DNA from: Primula veris
Lineage: Eukaryota > Streptophyta > Magnoliopsida > Ericales > Primulaceae
Length of the DNA: 64,000 nt
Assembly (NCBI GenBank): GCA_963682055.1
Contig: OY821745.1
Coordinates: forward strand, 19,093,342-19,157,341
Direction: 5' to 3'
Position numbers and translations under genes: made by a program
In this document: piece by piece, positions 34,401 through 47,376 of the stretch
Layout: the number at the start of each line of letters is the position of its first letter
Position numbering within the stretch: position 1 is the stretch's first letter
The notes under the pieces: model-generated
Told to the model about the DNA's origin: nothing
Database searches by the model: none
Seen by the model: only the letters and a program-made list of their open reading frames with translations

Positions 34401-37400
34401 CTGCTGTTTTTTTTATAGTTAATTTAGTAGGTAAAAAGACCATTTTGACCTTCAACTTAACTGAAAACGTTAGCTGACGTCACTATTTAACGGTCAATTT
34501 GGACGGAATATACTAAATCGAAAGTTTTCATTTAGTACAGTATACTAAATCAAAAAGTTGATAGTTGAGTATAGTTAATCGAAATGAGCTGAAAGTTGAA
34601 TACGCTTAACATTAATTATCTCATGTATTAATATGCCTATTTACAGCAATTTGTTTAGTCAACAGATTCAGTTCAGTATTATCTATGTTAAATGTACTAA
34701 AAAAAAAAGAAAAATTTTGTAGGATTATTTAAACAATGTTTACACTCATGATCCATGGATTATTGGGGGTGCTTTCAATACTGTAACAGAAGAGATGGAC
34801 AAAATTGGAGATTTTGATATTGATGTTAATGCTGCTAATGATTACCTGGAGTGTATAGATGGGAATGAACTTCTTGAGATAGGTTTTGAATGGTCCATAT
34901 TTACCTGGTGGAACAAAAGAGCAAGCAATCAAAATATTCTTGAGAGAATTGATAAAATTTGTACTAATAATTCTTTTAATGATCTGTTTAAAAACGTTTC
35001 TTTGAAGTATCTAAATAAGAGATCATTAGACCATGCCCCTCTTTTGGTAACTCTTTGTACATAGTGGGATTTTAGTCCAAGAAGGTTTATATTTCAAAAA
35101 ATTTGGGCTGCTCATAAAGATTTTGAGACAACTATCAAAGATAATTGGAAGCCTTTTAAATAAGGTAATGCTATAAATTCATTTTGCTATAATTTAAAAT
35201 CAATAAAAAAAAAGTGCTGCAAGTGTGGAACAAAGATACATTTGGTGACATTTTCCAAAGGTTGGTAGCTGATGAGGATGATGTTCTCAAGTATGAGGCT
35301 GAGTTAGAAAATGAATATTCTCATGCAAATAGAGCTAAATTGAATAAACCTTATGGTGATTTAAACTATAATCAGAAGATAGAAGAAGATTTTTGGACGC
35401 AAAAAGCCAATGTTAAATGGGCAATAGAAGGGGAAGCTAACACTAAATATTTTCATTCAGTGGTTAGAAATAAAAGGAAAAAGTGCTATTTGTTGTATTA
35501 AATGTGCAGATGGGAATACCATTACTGATGCAAGTGAAATAAAAGAAGAAGCAAAAATGTATTTTCATTATGTTTTTTATCCTGGTCCAAAAGGATGAGT
35601 GATTTTAATAGTATAAATGACATTGATAAGGTTATTGGTGAGGATGATGTGGAGTTTTTGGATGCTTATCCCTCTAAGGAGGAAGTTAAGAATGTTATTT
35701 GGGGCTTGATAAAAATTGTTCCCCAGATCAAGATGGTTTCAATGGGTATCTTCACTAAATGCTAGCATATTATTAACATTGATATTTTTCAGGCTATTAC
35801 ACAATTTTTTGCTGGTTTTGATTTACCTAAGGTGATGACTACTACCCTTTTAGCTTTTCTCCCCAAAGTTAAGAACCCTATAACTTTTGCTGATTATAGG
35901 CCAATAAGTTTGAGTAATTTTTGTAATAAAATTATCTCAAAAAATCTTGCTACTAGACTTGTTGTTCTTCTTCCTAACTTTATTGTTGAGAATCAAAGTG
36001 GTTTTATTAAAGGTAGGGATATTGCTGATAATATCTTTTTGGCTCAAAAAATGGTTAGTACTCTCAATGCTAAACATAAAGGAAAAAATACAGCAATTAA
36101 ATTGGATATGAAAAAGGCTTATGACAAGTTCTCCTGGCTCTTTCTCACAAAAGTGTTGAGAAAAATGGGTTTCTGTGAGGTTTTCTTTGATAGAGTTTGG
36201 AGGTTAATATCTAATATTTATTTTAGTGTTTTTATTAATGGTGTTGCCACTGGATTTTTTAAATCCTCTCAAGGTTTAAGACAGAGGGATCCATTATCTT
36301 AAGGACTATTTGTGATTTGTTCAGAAGTGTTTTTTAGAAATCTTAATAAGCTGGTGACTAATGGCAGATATACACACTTCAAGGTTCCTATTGGCTGTCC
36401 ATACATTAATCATTTAGCATATGCTGATGATATTATTATTTTTTCTGGTGCAACTGGAAAATCATTGAATGAAGTGAAAAAAGTGATTATTCAATATGAA
36501 AAAGATTATGGGTAGAAGGTAGATTATGATAAAAGTTTCTTATATTGTCCAAGTCATGTGCCTATTGTTCAAGGTAAGAGGTTGGAGGAAAAAATGGGAA
36601 TAGTTTTAAAAAAGCCACATTTTATTTATTTGGGGTGTAATCTTTATGCTGGAACGAAAAAAGCTATTTATTTTCATTTTTTGGTGGAAAAGGTTAGGGG
36701 GATGTTAAATAATTGGAAATCTAAATGGTTGTCTATGCGGTCTAAAATTACTCTTATAAATTCTGTAGTGCAATCCATTCCTATCTATATTTTATCTGTA
36801 ATGCAGCCTCCAAAATGTACTATTGCTGCTATTGAAAGGGTTTTTGCTAATTTTTATTAGGGTTAAGATGAGGAAAAAAATAAATTTGATTGGGCATTTT
36901 GGAGTAAAAATTAGTTTTCCTATAGAAGAAGGTGGGTTGGGGGTGTAAGAAGCTTGACCGATGTTTAAAATGCTTTCTCTATTAAGCTCTGGTGGAAATT
37001 TAGACAGCTAAAATATGTGGTCATTATTTATGAAAACCAAATACTGCAAAAAAATCCACCCTATTCAAGCAAAGAAGACTATCTATAATGACACTTGGAA
37101 CAGGATGTTAGAAAATAGAGAAGTAGCTGAAAAAAATATTGTCTGGCTTGTGGGACAAGAAAATTTAATGTGAACTGGGATAATTGGAGGATGACAGGTC
37201 CAATCAAATGCCTAAATGTGCAAGACAATATTTTATTAAATGACATAAGAGACAATGATGAATGGAAAAGAGATAGAATTAATACTATTTACCCAGCTAA
37301 CATACATCATTATTTTTATACAAAATTGAGAGAACATACCTCTAGCAATGATATATTATGGTTTGGAAAGAGACTGCTACATGGGATTTTTCTGTTACAA

Positions 37401-38790
37401 CAGCATGAAAATTGGTGAGGAACAAAAGCAATATCACTTGGGTTCATTCTCTCATTTGGGACAAAATTTTGCCTCACAGAGTATCTTGTTTCATGTGGAG
37501 AATTTTATTGAATATAGTGCTTATTGATAAAAAAAACATTCAGAGCAAAGATATTGAGCTACTTTCTAAATGTGATTGTTGTAATCAAAATGAAGAGAAA
37601 TTAGAGCATATGTTTGGGCATGGTCCAATTGCATAGTCAATTTGGGCACATTTTAGTACTAAATTTGGTATTTTATACAATAATTATTGTATAAGGGGAA
37701 GATGTATGAGTTGGTGGTTGCAGTCAAATTCTTCTCTACAAGTTAAATGCATTAAAGTAATTCCTTCTGTTATTATTTGAGTTATCTGGAAAGCAAGATG
37801 TTCAAGCAGATATGAAGGAATTAAAATGACAAAGGAGAGGATTATTCAAAATATCATTACACAGCTGAATCAATTCATTCAACGAGATAAATCATATGGT
37901 GGTAATTATGATATTTTCTCTGGCTCTAGCATGGTTAATACTCATGCAGTGAAGAAAAAGGCTCAATTGGTTTGTTGGTCAAGGCCACCTAGATATAAAA
38001 TTAAAATAAATGTTGATACTAGTTTTAAACAAGATCCACATTTTTCAGCTATTGGAGGTGTGGTGAGAGATCGCATAGGTGTTTTTCTAAAGGGTTTCTC
38101 TTTTATTGTTCATGCGGATTCTATTTTATAAGCTGAGACTCTTGCTATCTTACAAGGATTATTAATTATAGAAGAATATGGTTTTCATTATTGAAAGTGA
38201 TTCTCAAAAATTGGTACATATTATATCCCATAAGGAAAAATGTCCTTGGTCTATTTATGTTATAATACAGCAAATTAAAAATATTATTCTTCGGAAAGGC
38301 ATCAAGATTTGTCATGCCTTTAGGGAAGGGAATGGCGCTGCATATTTTATGGTAAAAAGTGGGCTAGATCTAATATCTGAGGAGTTAGAGGACTTTCCGA
38401 AGAGGTTGGCAAGTATACTGAGGTTGGATCGAGATCGTATACCAAATTTGCAATGAAACTGAATGTAATCGCCATTGTTGGGAAGGTTGGAGGAGAGAGA
38501 GTGACTGTCGGTATCCTATCTGAGATGAGAGGGGGAAAGAGAGACGCGTGGATTATCTGTAGAAAGATTGGGATTATTACGTATCAAGTCCCTGCTTTTA
38601 CAAGTTTTTTGTTTTTGATTCGAAAAGTTTTTAATAATGTAATTTTGATTATGTTCTTGACTGATTGGAGCACTTTTGGCCCAATCATTTTGTGGGGTTT
38701 TCCACTCACATTTTTGTTACGTAATTATTATTGAAATAAAAATACGGGGTTTCCCCACCATTAATTTTTTTTTAAAAATACAAGTTTGCT

Positions 38791-39509
38791 TAGAAAATTA
38801 CATAACTAATTCCTAAAATACAGTGATTCGGATCAATCTTTATTGACGAATCAGAACATGCCACGTCATTAATTTATGGCGGCGGATAGGTGACTGATCC
38901 GGATCACATGTCTGATCCGGATCATATGGCGGAGAACATATTTTTATTTCATTTTTGGCTTGATTTATTCATTTCTCCTCAATGCATGATCTTTTGACCG
39001 AATATAACTTTTCTTTTGGCTTCTTTTTGGTCCTTTGTCTTTCCCAACTTGCACTTTTAGTCCCGTCATCTCCTATCTTCACATAATAGCTCCTAAAAAG
39101 GGCAAATTTCACTACATATAAATAAATAAATGGTATAAAAATACACAAAAACAGTAAATTGATATAAAAATAACTATTTACACATTATAAAGTTGGGTTT
39201 TCTTTAATAATGAAGGCCAGCAATGATAGTTTTACGATCGAATCAAACCTGGTTCGAAATATACAAATATCATTATCTAACCAACAGTATCTGATAGAAT
39301 CTCAAAATTTGAAAATTAAATTATTCATGATCGATCAGCTTGATCGGTCAGGTTAGATATGTGAAGCTAACCGATCAGAACAAGCTTCTAGAAGGATTTC
39401 ACAATTCAATAAATAAATACTAGTAAATCAACTTTTTATGTACAAGGGATTTGAGTTTTTACTAGTTGGGTTGGGTTGGGTCAAATTTAAGCAGTGATAA
39501 AATGTCTAT
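38791..39509. other. Spacer between LINE and RING gene, no gene recognised
   Basis: A direct repeat GATCCGGATCA-type motif occurs at 38897-38928 (TGATCCGGATCA twice, itself palindromic). Another inverted CGATCAGCTTGATCGG motif lies near 39331-39345. No coding region is supported. Confidence 0.6.
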
Positions 39510-39672
39510 GTTTCGCAACAGATTTTTTGGGTCAAAATTGGATTTTAACGATTTATTTTAAAATTTTACAGATTTTTTAAAATCTTTTTGAGGCTAAAAA
39601 TCAGAATTTTAAAAAATAAATAATCAAAACATGCACAGATTTTAAAAATCAATAAAAAAAAAAATCTGTTGG
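39510..39672. mobile_element. MITE family A, copy 3
   Basis: The left end GCAACAGATTTTTTGGGTCA and right end AAAAAATCTGTTGGCAAAAA are inverted. The interior CAGATTTT/AAAATCT palindromes match copies 1 and 2. It is shorter (about 163 bp) and lies about 200 bp upstream of the RING gene start. Confidence 0.7.
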
Positions 39673-39873
39673 CAAAAACAAAAAGAAAAGAAAAAAGAAA
39701 GTGAATAAAAACAAAAAGAGAAAAAGTCAGTAACCGCCACGGAGCGCTGTAGTAGTAGTAAAAGTTGTAGTCCCCAAATAAGTGGGTAATTAAAAAAGAT
39801 TCAACAAATTTCTAATCCAAAATTACTTCTCACAACTACCATTCCAATAACAGAGAAAAGAAAAAGAAGAAAA

Positions 39874-42800
39874 ATGATGAGAAGATACATAACCGGCAGG
39901 GGGAGAATAAATGGGAACGATGAGATAGGGATGAGTGAGAGTGGTGAATTGGAGGAGGAGTTTGTTAGAGAGAGAAAGAGGAGGATGAAGAAGCCTCCTG
40001 ACGACGACGTTTGCCCTATTTGCTTCAGTGATTTTGTCTTCCCTTGCCGCGGCCCCTGCGGCCACTGGTACTGCGGTCAGTTTAATTATATTTATATATT
40101 TTTATTTATTCCCTTTATCTCTCCTACTACTATTTCAATATATTGTTTTTATATATACATATATTATATTGAGTTTACTTTATTTTGTTTTTTTTTTGGT
40201 TAGAAATTAGCATTCTTGTTACTTAAAGAATCAACTTACAGTGAAATCCTTCACCCCTTAAGAATATCTTAATATTATAAGTTTACATTTACCAAGTTGG
40301 AAAAATTATACTTATATGAAATTACTTAATTTTGTTTTTGGTTTTGAAATTAGCATTTGTATTACTTAAAGAACCAATTTAATGTGAAATTCTTGACCCC
40401 TTGAGAATATCTGAAGTTTACATTTAGTCATTTATGAATATATATATGTATATATATAAATATATATACATTATATGAGGAAATTACTTGATTTTTTTTT
40501 TTTGATTTACAAAGTATTAAAGCTCAGTACTATAGTGTATATGTGTGTGTGAAATTACTTGATTTTGTTTTTAGGTTTAGATAGAATTAAAGCTCGGTAA
40601 TATATGTATATATAGAATTAAGTAGATGCTTGTCTAATGTATGAGAATGTTCTAGTTTATGTTACAAGTTGATAGAAGCTTGTAGCTAGTATAAGTTAAG
40701 GAGTTAGTAGTTGAAAGTGGGAGCATTTAATGTATTTTTGTCTTATAAATAGATGGAGTCACAACTCATTTGAGTGTGCTCAACATTGCTACTAAATACA
40801 ATTCTCTCTCTAAATTATATATATACTCTAAAATCCAACAATGTGCGTGTCTTTGTGATTAGTTGCTTTTGTTTTTGGTTTAAAAATTAGCATTCATATT
40901 ACTTAAAGAATCAATTTACAGTGAAGTTTTTGACCTCTTGAGGATATTAGAAGTTTACATGTACGAAATTGGAAAAGGCAGTTTAATTGCTGATCTACTT
41001 ATAAATTAGTATAAACCACAGCAGCAATGTTTCTCACTCCGCTTTTTGAGCTCGATTGTAATGATTATATATTTGGGTAAATTATATGATTATTACCATT
41101 TCTCAAAAAAAAGTTGTAGGAAACGTCAAATGGAACTAATTTACAAAAATTAAAAAAGCGTATAAAACAATCGAAGAACCATATGTTGATTCCGAATAAG
41201 GAAGTGAGAGTATTAAATTGTGCTCATATGACACATTATACTTAAGAAATACAGACTTCGGGATATGCAAATGATATTAGAAATGCATTTGTTTCTACAT
41301 TTGATTCCCAATAGCTATGTCAATCCCAAGCCATTAAATATGTTGGGAGATAGAAACCGAACCATCTGATAACGTTTCCAATGTTACAAGTTACAAAATA
41401 GCACACTCAGGCAAATACCAACTTTCTTGGCACACAGAAAGATATCCCTAAGCTAGTTGTCAATCATTTACCCCCTATTTAGCACTTGTATTAAATACAA
41501 ACCATTCCTTTCTTTTAAGTAGAACATTTTAAGGTTAGGGGACGCTAAATTGTGCTCATATGACACATTATACTTAAGAAATACAGACTTCGGGATATGC
41601 AAATGATATTAGAAATGCATTTGTTTCTACATTTGATTCCCAATAGTTATGTCAATCCCAAGCCATTAAATATGTTGGGAGATAGAAACCGAACCATCTG
41701 ATAACGTTTCCAATGTTACAAGTTACAAAATAGCACACTCAGGCAAATACCAACTTTCTTGGCACACAGAAAGATATCCCTAAGCTAGTTGTCAATCATT
41801 TACCCCCTATTTAGCACTTGTATTAAATACAAACCATTCCTTTCTTTTAAGTAGAACATTTTAAGGTTAGGGGACGCTATCTCATTCAAGGTCAAGCAGA
41901 CCACCGGTTATTAACTCATCTTCCAACCCAATAATTGGGACAACTTAATTTAATCCGTTGATAGTCATCAAGATTTGTATTTTTACTTAAAACCACACCT
42001 CATTAGATTATCCTCAATTTGAAGTTTTATAAGTATTTTTATCTATGTGCCTGTTTATACTTTGAATGGAAACAAATTACAACTTTCAACTCTCTAAGAC
42101 ATCCAGAATGTGACCTTTCTTCGAGAGTTAGAGAGAAACTGTTGAGATAATCCAAATTTGAGAACATCACTATTTGTATCGTTCTTGCATAAAGACCGAT
42201 GGGGATATACACCAGTATCTAAATGTAGACGAACCATGCATTGTTCACTAATGGGTAGTATTGAACTAATTACTTGCTGAAATAGTGAGTTCTGAATTAA
42301 CATGCTTATTAGTTACTATAGTTTTGCTTTCTGTGACGATTTTGTCTGGTACTTTTTTTCTCTGAGGACGCAGCAGTTCTTAGCTCTTCATGTGTATTTA
42401 CCAAGTTAATGAGACTTGTACAAACATGTGATCTAGGAGTGTCTGACACGAATGTGAAATATCCTGTTTTCCAGCTTGTGTATGGATCCATATGACCTAA
42501 TTGGTTTTGCACCACTATGTATTTATCTTGCATAAACATCGATGAGCATATACACCACTATCTAAATATAGGTGCACCATGTACTATTAACTAGTGGGTA
42601 ATGTTGAACTAATAACTTGCTGAAATAGAGAGTTCTGAAGTAACATGCTTATTAATTACTATGATTTTGCGTTCTGCGACAGTTTGTTTGTACTTTTGTT
42701 CTAATTCAGGTGGTTGTATCCTACTGTATTGGAACTATGCTTCTGCAATTCGACCTTGCAAGTGCCCCATGTGCTCACAGAGGATTACTAAGCTGATACC

Positions 42801-45343
42801 AGAGGCATCATTGCACTCAACTGAAAATGATGATGTGCTGGAGAATGTTAAGAAATACAATCTTCTTTTTGTGGGAGGAATGCATGGTTTCTTTAGGGTA
42901 AGTTTGGCTCAATGTCTGCTCGTTAGTTGCCTTTCTCTCTTATTCCTTCACCCATGCTGTATGACCGACGTGCACCTCTGCTGTTTTAATTTTCTAAAGT
43001 TATTGTTGCATGATGATGTCTGCCCTTGGCGTTATTCGGAAGTTATGATCATTGATTAGTTTTGATTTAAAATTGTGGATGTTGATATCCACATACCATT
43101 GATACATTGGTCTTTATTATGTATGTTGTATGAAGGATTGTTTGTGTGTTGTGAGTTGGCTATTTAAATTTTAAATTGTCTTGGGATTCGTGTACGTCTT
43201 TGTTGAATATTTAGTTATCTTTTGGATATCTATGTTCTTGTGCATGCTGATACACATTTTAGAGAAACCAATTGCGTATTTGGTAGCAAAACTTGGGATT
43301 ACAATTGCCGGAAAAATAAGTATGATTACCGGTTTCCCCCTAGTTTAACGCAGTGCATGTTCTCTAAGTTTCTATAGGTTGACACCTGAAAGGAATTTTA
43401 ATCTGACCTCTGGATGGGTTGGAGTCGGCTCCCTATATATTGGCAGTAGCCAAATAGATGACCTCGTCACGTAAATTGGTTCTCAAGAAGAGTATTGGAA
43501 AGTTTAATTTGACACCGACTGCATTAACCATTAAGTAGACATTTCATGGGAATTTTAGAGAAATGACAAAACAGTGTGTCTGTTCACTTGACAAATGTGG
43601 GATAAAGGAATGTATGTCTTTGGATGTTGGATAAATTGTCAAATTTTGTGTGTGGGTAATTTGGCTTTTATACCTGATTAAGCATATGCTACCAGTCTTC
43701 TTTAAAAGAAAATGAGTAGTATCTTTGATTTACTTACGACATAGTGATAGATTTAAAGATACACGCAAAAAGATTTAACTTTGTTACTAACAGTATTAGC
43801 ATACAAATTTGGTATTTTTTTCTATCTGTTGCCAGCTCAAGTGCTCTTATAAATTATTATACAGTTCATAAATCCTTTTGTATCGGTTTTGGTATTTACA
43901 TCAAGAGTGGTCAATGCAGATGATTTTAATGTAGCAAGTGTTGTCTCCACACATTAATGATTTTTCTTTGATACCTTTTCTTTCATTCTTACTCTGTCCC
44001 CATCTTGCTTTTCTTTTTCGAGGTAGAAAGTGGTTAGGTTGCCATTCGTTGTGAAGAGAATGATTGGTGAGATGATGGAACCTCATGGAAATCCTAATGG
44101 CTATCACATGTTGCGGTTTTTTGTGGTGAGTTCCATAGAGCCTCCAATCAGTTATTGATTCTCTTCTGAGGTTCATGTAGGGCCATATTTGTGATAGAAA
44201 CAGAAACATACTGCTAGTTGAATTCTTGCGAACAGTTAACACTGTTGCATTTCAAGCTAATAATTCTTTAAGAACTTGGGAGACATGAAGGAAGATCTTC
44301 AGGAAATCTTGTATCCTGCACTAAATACATTCAAAGTTTCCTCGTTGAATCTGAAATGCAAATAGGAATTGCTTATCAAGCTTGAATAATGCTTCCTTTT
44401 AGTACCAACATATAATTAGAGGCATTGTCTTTTTGGGAACTTAGAATCTGCTATATTAGATTTTCCCAAGGGCAAAAGACTATACAGGGCAGAACATGAC
44501 CGATGAAATTTGTCACATTATTAAACAAAAAAAAAATAGTTTTGTGAATTTGAAAATAAAAAACTATGAGATAAGCCATTATTCTATAATACGTGGTAGT
44601 AAATATTGTTTGTGTGCCTTTGCTCTCTGATCTAATTATCGTCAGTTGTAAAGCAATACCAAATCTACGTTTTTTTCAGCCTTAAATTTTGAGTTGTTCA
44701 ATGAAAGTCACGGCTTATGTTTAACGTTATTGATTGAAAAGTAGATATGTTCTGAAGCATTTGATGCTTGCTTGTTTGAAGTTTTATAACAAGTTTTTAT
44801 TGGGTTGTCATGCAGATACTATTGGGTGCTATCTACTGTTCTGGACGGTTTGAGTTCCTTCCAAAAGGTTAGTGTCAGGACTTTCAGTTGTCTTTTGTCC
44901 TTAATATCTTAAATGTCCGGTTTGTTCTGTTGCTCTTCATAAGTTAACATGAATACAATGTTAATGCTACAAGTGTACGACGGTACTATATTGGAAATGT
45001 AATACAAACAGAAGAGAGTGTTTAAGAGACTGTTATAACTAGTGTTGCTAGTTCCCATGGATATTTTCCATTTGTGGACTTAGATATACATCAAAACTGG
45101 AGGTGGAGGGGTGCTATATAGTTATAAGTTAACCAGTCTTTTATTCTTTAGCTCACACTTTTTTTTCTCTGCTATATTTATTTCCTGTTAAATGTACTGA
45201 CTAAGAGCATATGTACAGCCATGAATTCTGTGAGCGCATTCGATCTGGCCCTCACGATGCTTGTTCTCATCCTGCAAATAATTGGACACTGCTATAGGTG
45301 GCTACAGAGGCGACAAGCAAGGCGTTTACAACTTGTTCCATAG
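39874..45343 (+). CDS. RING-type E3 ubiquitin ligase with DUF1232-like C-terminus (RNF170-like)
   Basis: Five exons join in frame to 221 aa: 39874-40075, 42710-42897, 44027-44125, 44816-44867 and 45219-45343, with GT-AG borders. The RING finger is C47-P-I-C50, C62-G-H64, C67 and C70, then C86-P-M-C89, a C3HC4 pattern split by intron 1 between C67 and C70. Basic/acidic residues 25-45 precede it. After the RING come YNLLFVGGMHGFFR and LPFVVKRMIGEMMEP, as in RNF170-type proteins, then two hydrophobic segments (about 153-170 and 180-205) ending with a basic tail WLQRRQARR. Animal RNF170 is an ER membrane ligase; the substrate here is unknown. The DUF1232 core SPIDLIPE is replaced by RFEFLPK, so that domain is degenerate. 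ATGs at 39874 and 39877 are adjacent; the first is used. Confidence 0.9.
40198..40985 (+). repeat. Three dispersed copies of an intronic unit in RING intron 1
   Basis: Copies near 40198-40310, 40345-40430 and 40872-40985 share AAATTAGCATT, TTACTTAAAGAA and CAATTTA-AGTGAA, then GACC-CTTGAG-ATAT and AAGTTTACAT. The distance between the second and third is enlarged by a probable solo LTR. Confidence 0.75.
40643..40840 (+). mobile_element. Candidate short solo LTR in RING intron 1
   Basis: The segment begins TGAGAATGTTCTAG, holds a TATAAATA box (about 40744), CTCTCTCT and TATATATA stretches, and ends CCAACA. It resembles short Copia LTRs in composition. Flanking bases ATGTA and ATGTG match in four of five positions, so the target duplication is only suggestive. 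Confidence 0.4.
41214..41877 (+). repeat. 332-bp tandem duplication in RING intron 1, nearly identical copies
   Basis: Copies 41214-41545 and 41546-41877 are head to tail. I see one difference (CAATAGCTATG against CAATAGTTATG). Such identity means a very recent duplication or an assembly artefact. No coding or structural motif was recognised in the unit. Confidence 0.9.
41993..42709 (+). repeat. Intronic segment shared with SHMT intron 1, partly duplicated in place
   Basis: The part 41993-42506 matches 56360-56892 in the SHMT gene along its length, for example GAAGTTTTATAAGTATTT, ACAAATTACAACT-TCAACTC and AACTTGCTGAAATAGTGA. A second partial copy, 42524-42700, repeats the block from CTTGCATAAA to TTTGTTTGTACTTTT and runs directly into the acceptor of RING exon 2 at 42709. 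Confidence 0.85.
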
Positions 45344-47376
45344 ATGCTCAAATTTCACTATACTAAATGTGACTGGGTCGAATTAAGATGAATAGCTACT
45401 ACAGATGGTTATGATACCTTTAACTGGCATTGATGTAATTGTAAAGTTTAGAAGATTGTAAACATATGACTATGTGCTATAAGGAAGATACAGATACTTA
45501 ATAGTTAATATGACCTTTACCCATAGACCGGCATGTGCTGTAAATCTTGTGTGGGTTTCGTATCCTCATGGTATGTACTATGTATACCATTGACCTGGTT
45601 GATAGGGGTTGCTACGATCATGTTGCAAATATAGAGATATTTGTGCTCAAATTGTGTTTGGCTAATGGAGAATTGTTTATGTAGCTCAAATGCTAAATGT
45701 TTAGGATTTATCCCTAATTACATTAATGGAGATTTTTTTATGTGAATCCCCCTACTTGGCTCTTGTTCCTTGGAAGTATCTTTTGTCATTAACTTTCTAA
45801 AGCCATATTTCTTGTGGATTTGAGACTTGCTATTTCCCTTTAGCCGAGTTATCGGACAATATATCAACCTCCTGGATTTAGGTGCTCTTCTTTGTAAAAT
45901 CTGCCTCTACTTCTGCGCCTAACCTATTTAGATCTTATTTGTCTAAATTTGCAACTTGTGGACTTGTGGTATATATTACTGGAGTTATGTTAAATTTGGT
46001 ATATTTATTCTTTAGTAATAATAGTTGTAGGCAATAATTCTTGGTAACCTGTTAGTGTTGATTCACACCGATAAATTATCACTGTTGAATTCATGGTAAT
46101 TTTTTTATTGGAAGAGAGAGAATGGGGAATATGTAGTTTGTACGGAAAGCTTGTTAGAGGATGGTGTGAAATTTGCTGATTTGTCATTTGTGGACTCTGA
46201 ACATGAGTATGACCGTACGAGTAACTCAGTTGTATATAGTAATTTAACAATTGCCGAATAAATTAGCTGGCAAAATGTTGATCTGATAAAAGTTTGATAT
46301 TAACTGGTAAGATTAAATATGCTAACTTTTTTTTTTTCTGGTGAAAAGTACTTGGTAATGAATGAGTTGCCATCCGAAAGGTGTTTCACAAATGCAGGAA
46401 CAGAACTGCCCTTTAATCTTGCTCGTATTCTAGTAAATTGTATCCATTGAATTGCAAAAAAAAAAATTGATGCGATGTCTAATCCTGTTGATTCTAGTAA
46501 TCTTTTATCCATTGTATCACAGTTTTTGGAGAGTGATGTCTACATTTTGTTGTTCAGTAACCACTAGCTAGATATTGTACTTGTGTGAAATAATAAGAGC
46601 AATCAAGAAATTTGTTTCAGAATGTATGATCTTTGGGATAATTTGACCATGACTTAATCTCTTGGGTTGCGTTGGTGTATTTCATATAATGTGCATAACG
46701 TCAAATAACTAGTTTAATTAGCGGTGGTTTTTCACTCCGACTATAAAGATATTTCTGTATCAAAATTGATTTGAAATTGGCTCCCACATGTTGAGTATGT
46801 CGTCGGTCATTGGATGAAGAAGCTGGTCTGAGAATTTATAGTGGAAACCAGTGCATTCTCCAATATGCTTCGGTCTTAATGGCTTCTTTTTATCCATTTT
46901 CAAGCAATACATACTGCCAAGCTAGATAGTCGAACCCCTTGCACCACTTTTGTTGTTCTAACCATTTGTCATCCACTGCCCACTCTGTTTTAGTGTCTGG
47001 GTTTGTTTTTCAGTAGCATTTGAAAGATTATATCATGTTTGCGTGAAAATGTATGTTTAGAAGCTAATCAAATGTTACATTATATGATTAACTCTTAAAA
47101 TAATTTTGATATGACCGGTTAAAATTACACGTAGTTTCATACATGATAATTAAACAAGAATGGTAAGAGTACAAAGATATGGGCTAATTTGCACGATATA
47201 GATATTTACATGGTATGATACGGGTACGACGGTACGATTCGTTAAAAAGAATTTGGGAACTGTATGTTTGGGATACGCCAATAATTTTGGCATAATTTTA
47301 TTTATAAATATTAAGATTTTGTAAGATACATAATGATAATTGTATATAAAGAAATAAATAAATAAAATTAACATAC
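45344..47376. other. RING 3' UTR and spacer, no further gene recognised
   Basis: The 3' UTR probably occupies the first few hundred bases. The remainder is AT-rich, with no open frame that resembles a protein and no repeat I can tie to other parts of the window. Confidence 0.55.

Larger units (their letters stand above)
33168..34622. mobile_element. MULE-type foldback element inserted in LINE ORF2
   Basis: The 1455-bp element is flanked by a perfect 9-bp duplication ATGTATTAA (33159-33167 and 34623-34631). Its ends are GAGATAATTAATGTTAAGCG and the exact inverse. The arms remain nearly identical for about 500 bp and then continue through A/T-rich CACAAAAAATATAAAAATC repeats to a centre near 33890, so almost the whole element is one palindrome. 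TA microsatellites (33481-33520 and about 34296-34312) lie at matching positions. No transposase. Removing it with one duplication rejoins the LINE endonuclease frame. Confidence 0.93.
32911..38456 (+). pseudogene. LINE ORF2 (APE endonuclease, reverse transcriptase, RNase H), broken
   Basis: The endonuclease begins MINLVIWNLREIS (32911) and resumes after the MULE insert with HDPWIIGGAFNTV near 34750. The RT part holds DYRPISLSNFCNKIISK (35895), GFIKGRDIADNI, AIKLDMKKAYD, SQGLRQRDPLS and the catalytic YADDIIIF (36421). A zinc-binding segment CDCCNQNEEKLEHMF (37570) and an RNase H (INVDTSF, ESDSQKLV, FREGNGAA) follow. In-frame stops (for example at 36301 and 36513) and several frameshifts break it. 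ORF2 overlaps the end of ORF1 by ATGA, as in other plant L1 elements. Confidence 0.92.
31705..38790 (+). mobile_element. L1-type plant LINE (non-LTR retrotransposon), degenerate, 5' end lost in gap
   Basis: In order on the plus strand: DUF4283-type ORF1 with a zinc knuckle, APE endonuclease, reverse transcriptase, zinc-binding RVT region and C-terminal RNase H. The 3' tail ends in an A/T-rich stretch near 38765-38790. Many stops and frameshifts make it non-functional. A MULE-type element (33168-34622) interrupts the endonuclease. Without that insert and the gap, the visible LINE is about 5.6 kb. Confidence 0.93.

Noticed and set aside
43901..44242. 113-aa minus-strand frame over RING exon 3
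   Set aside because: Antisense to a confirmed exon and intron, with no domain.
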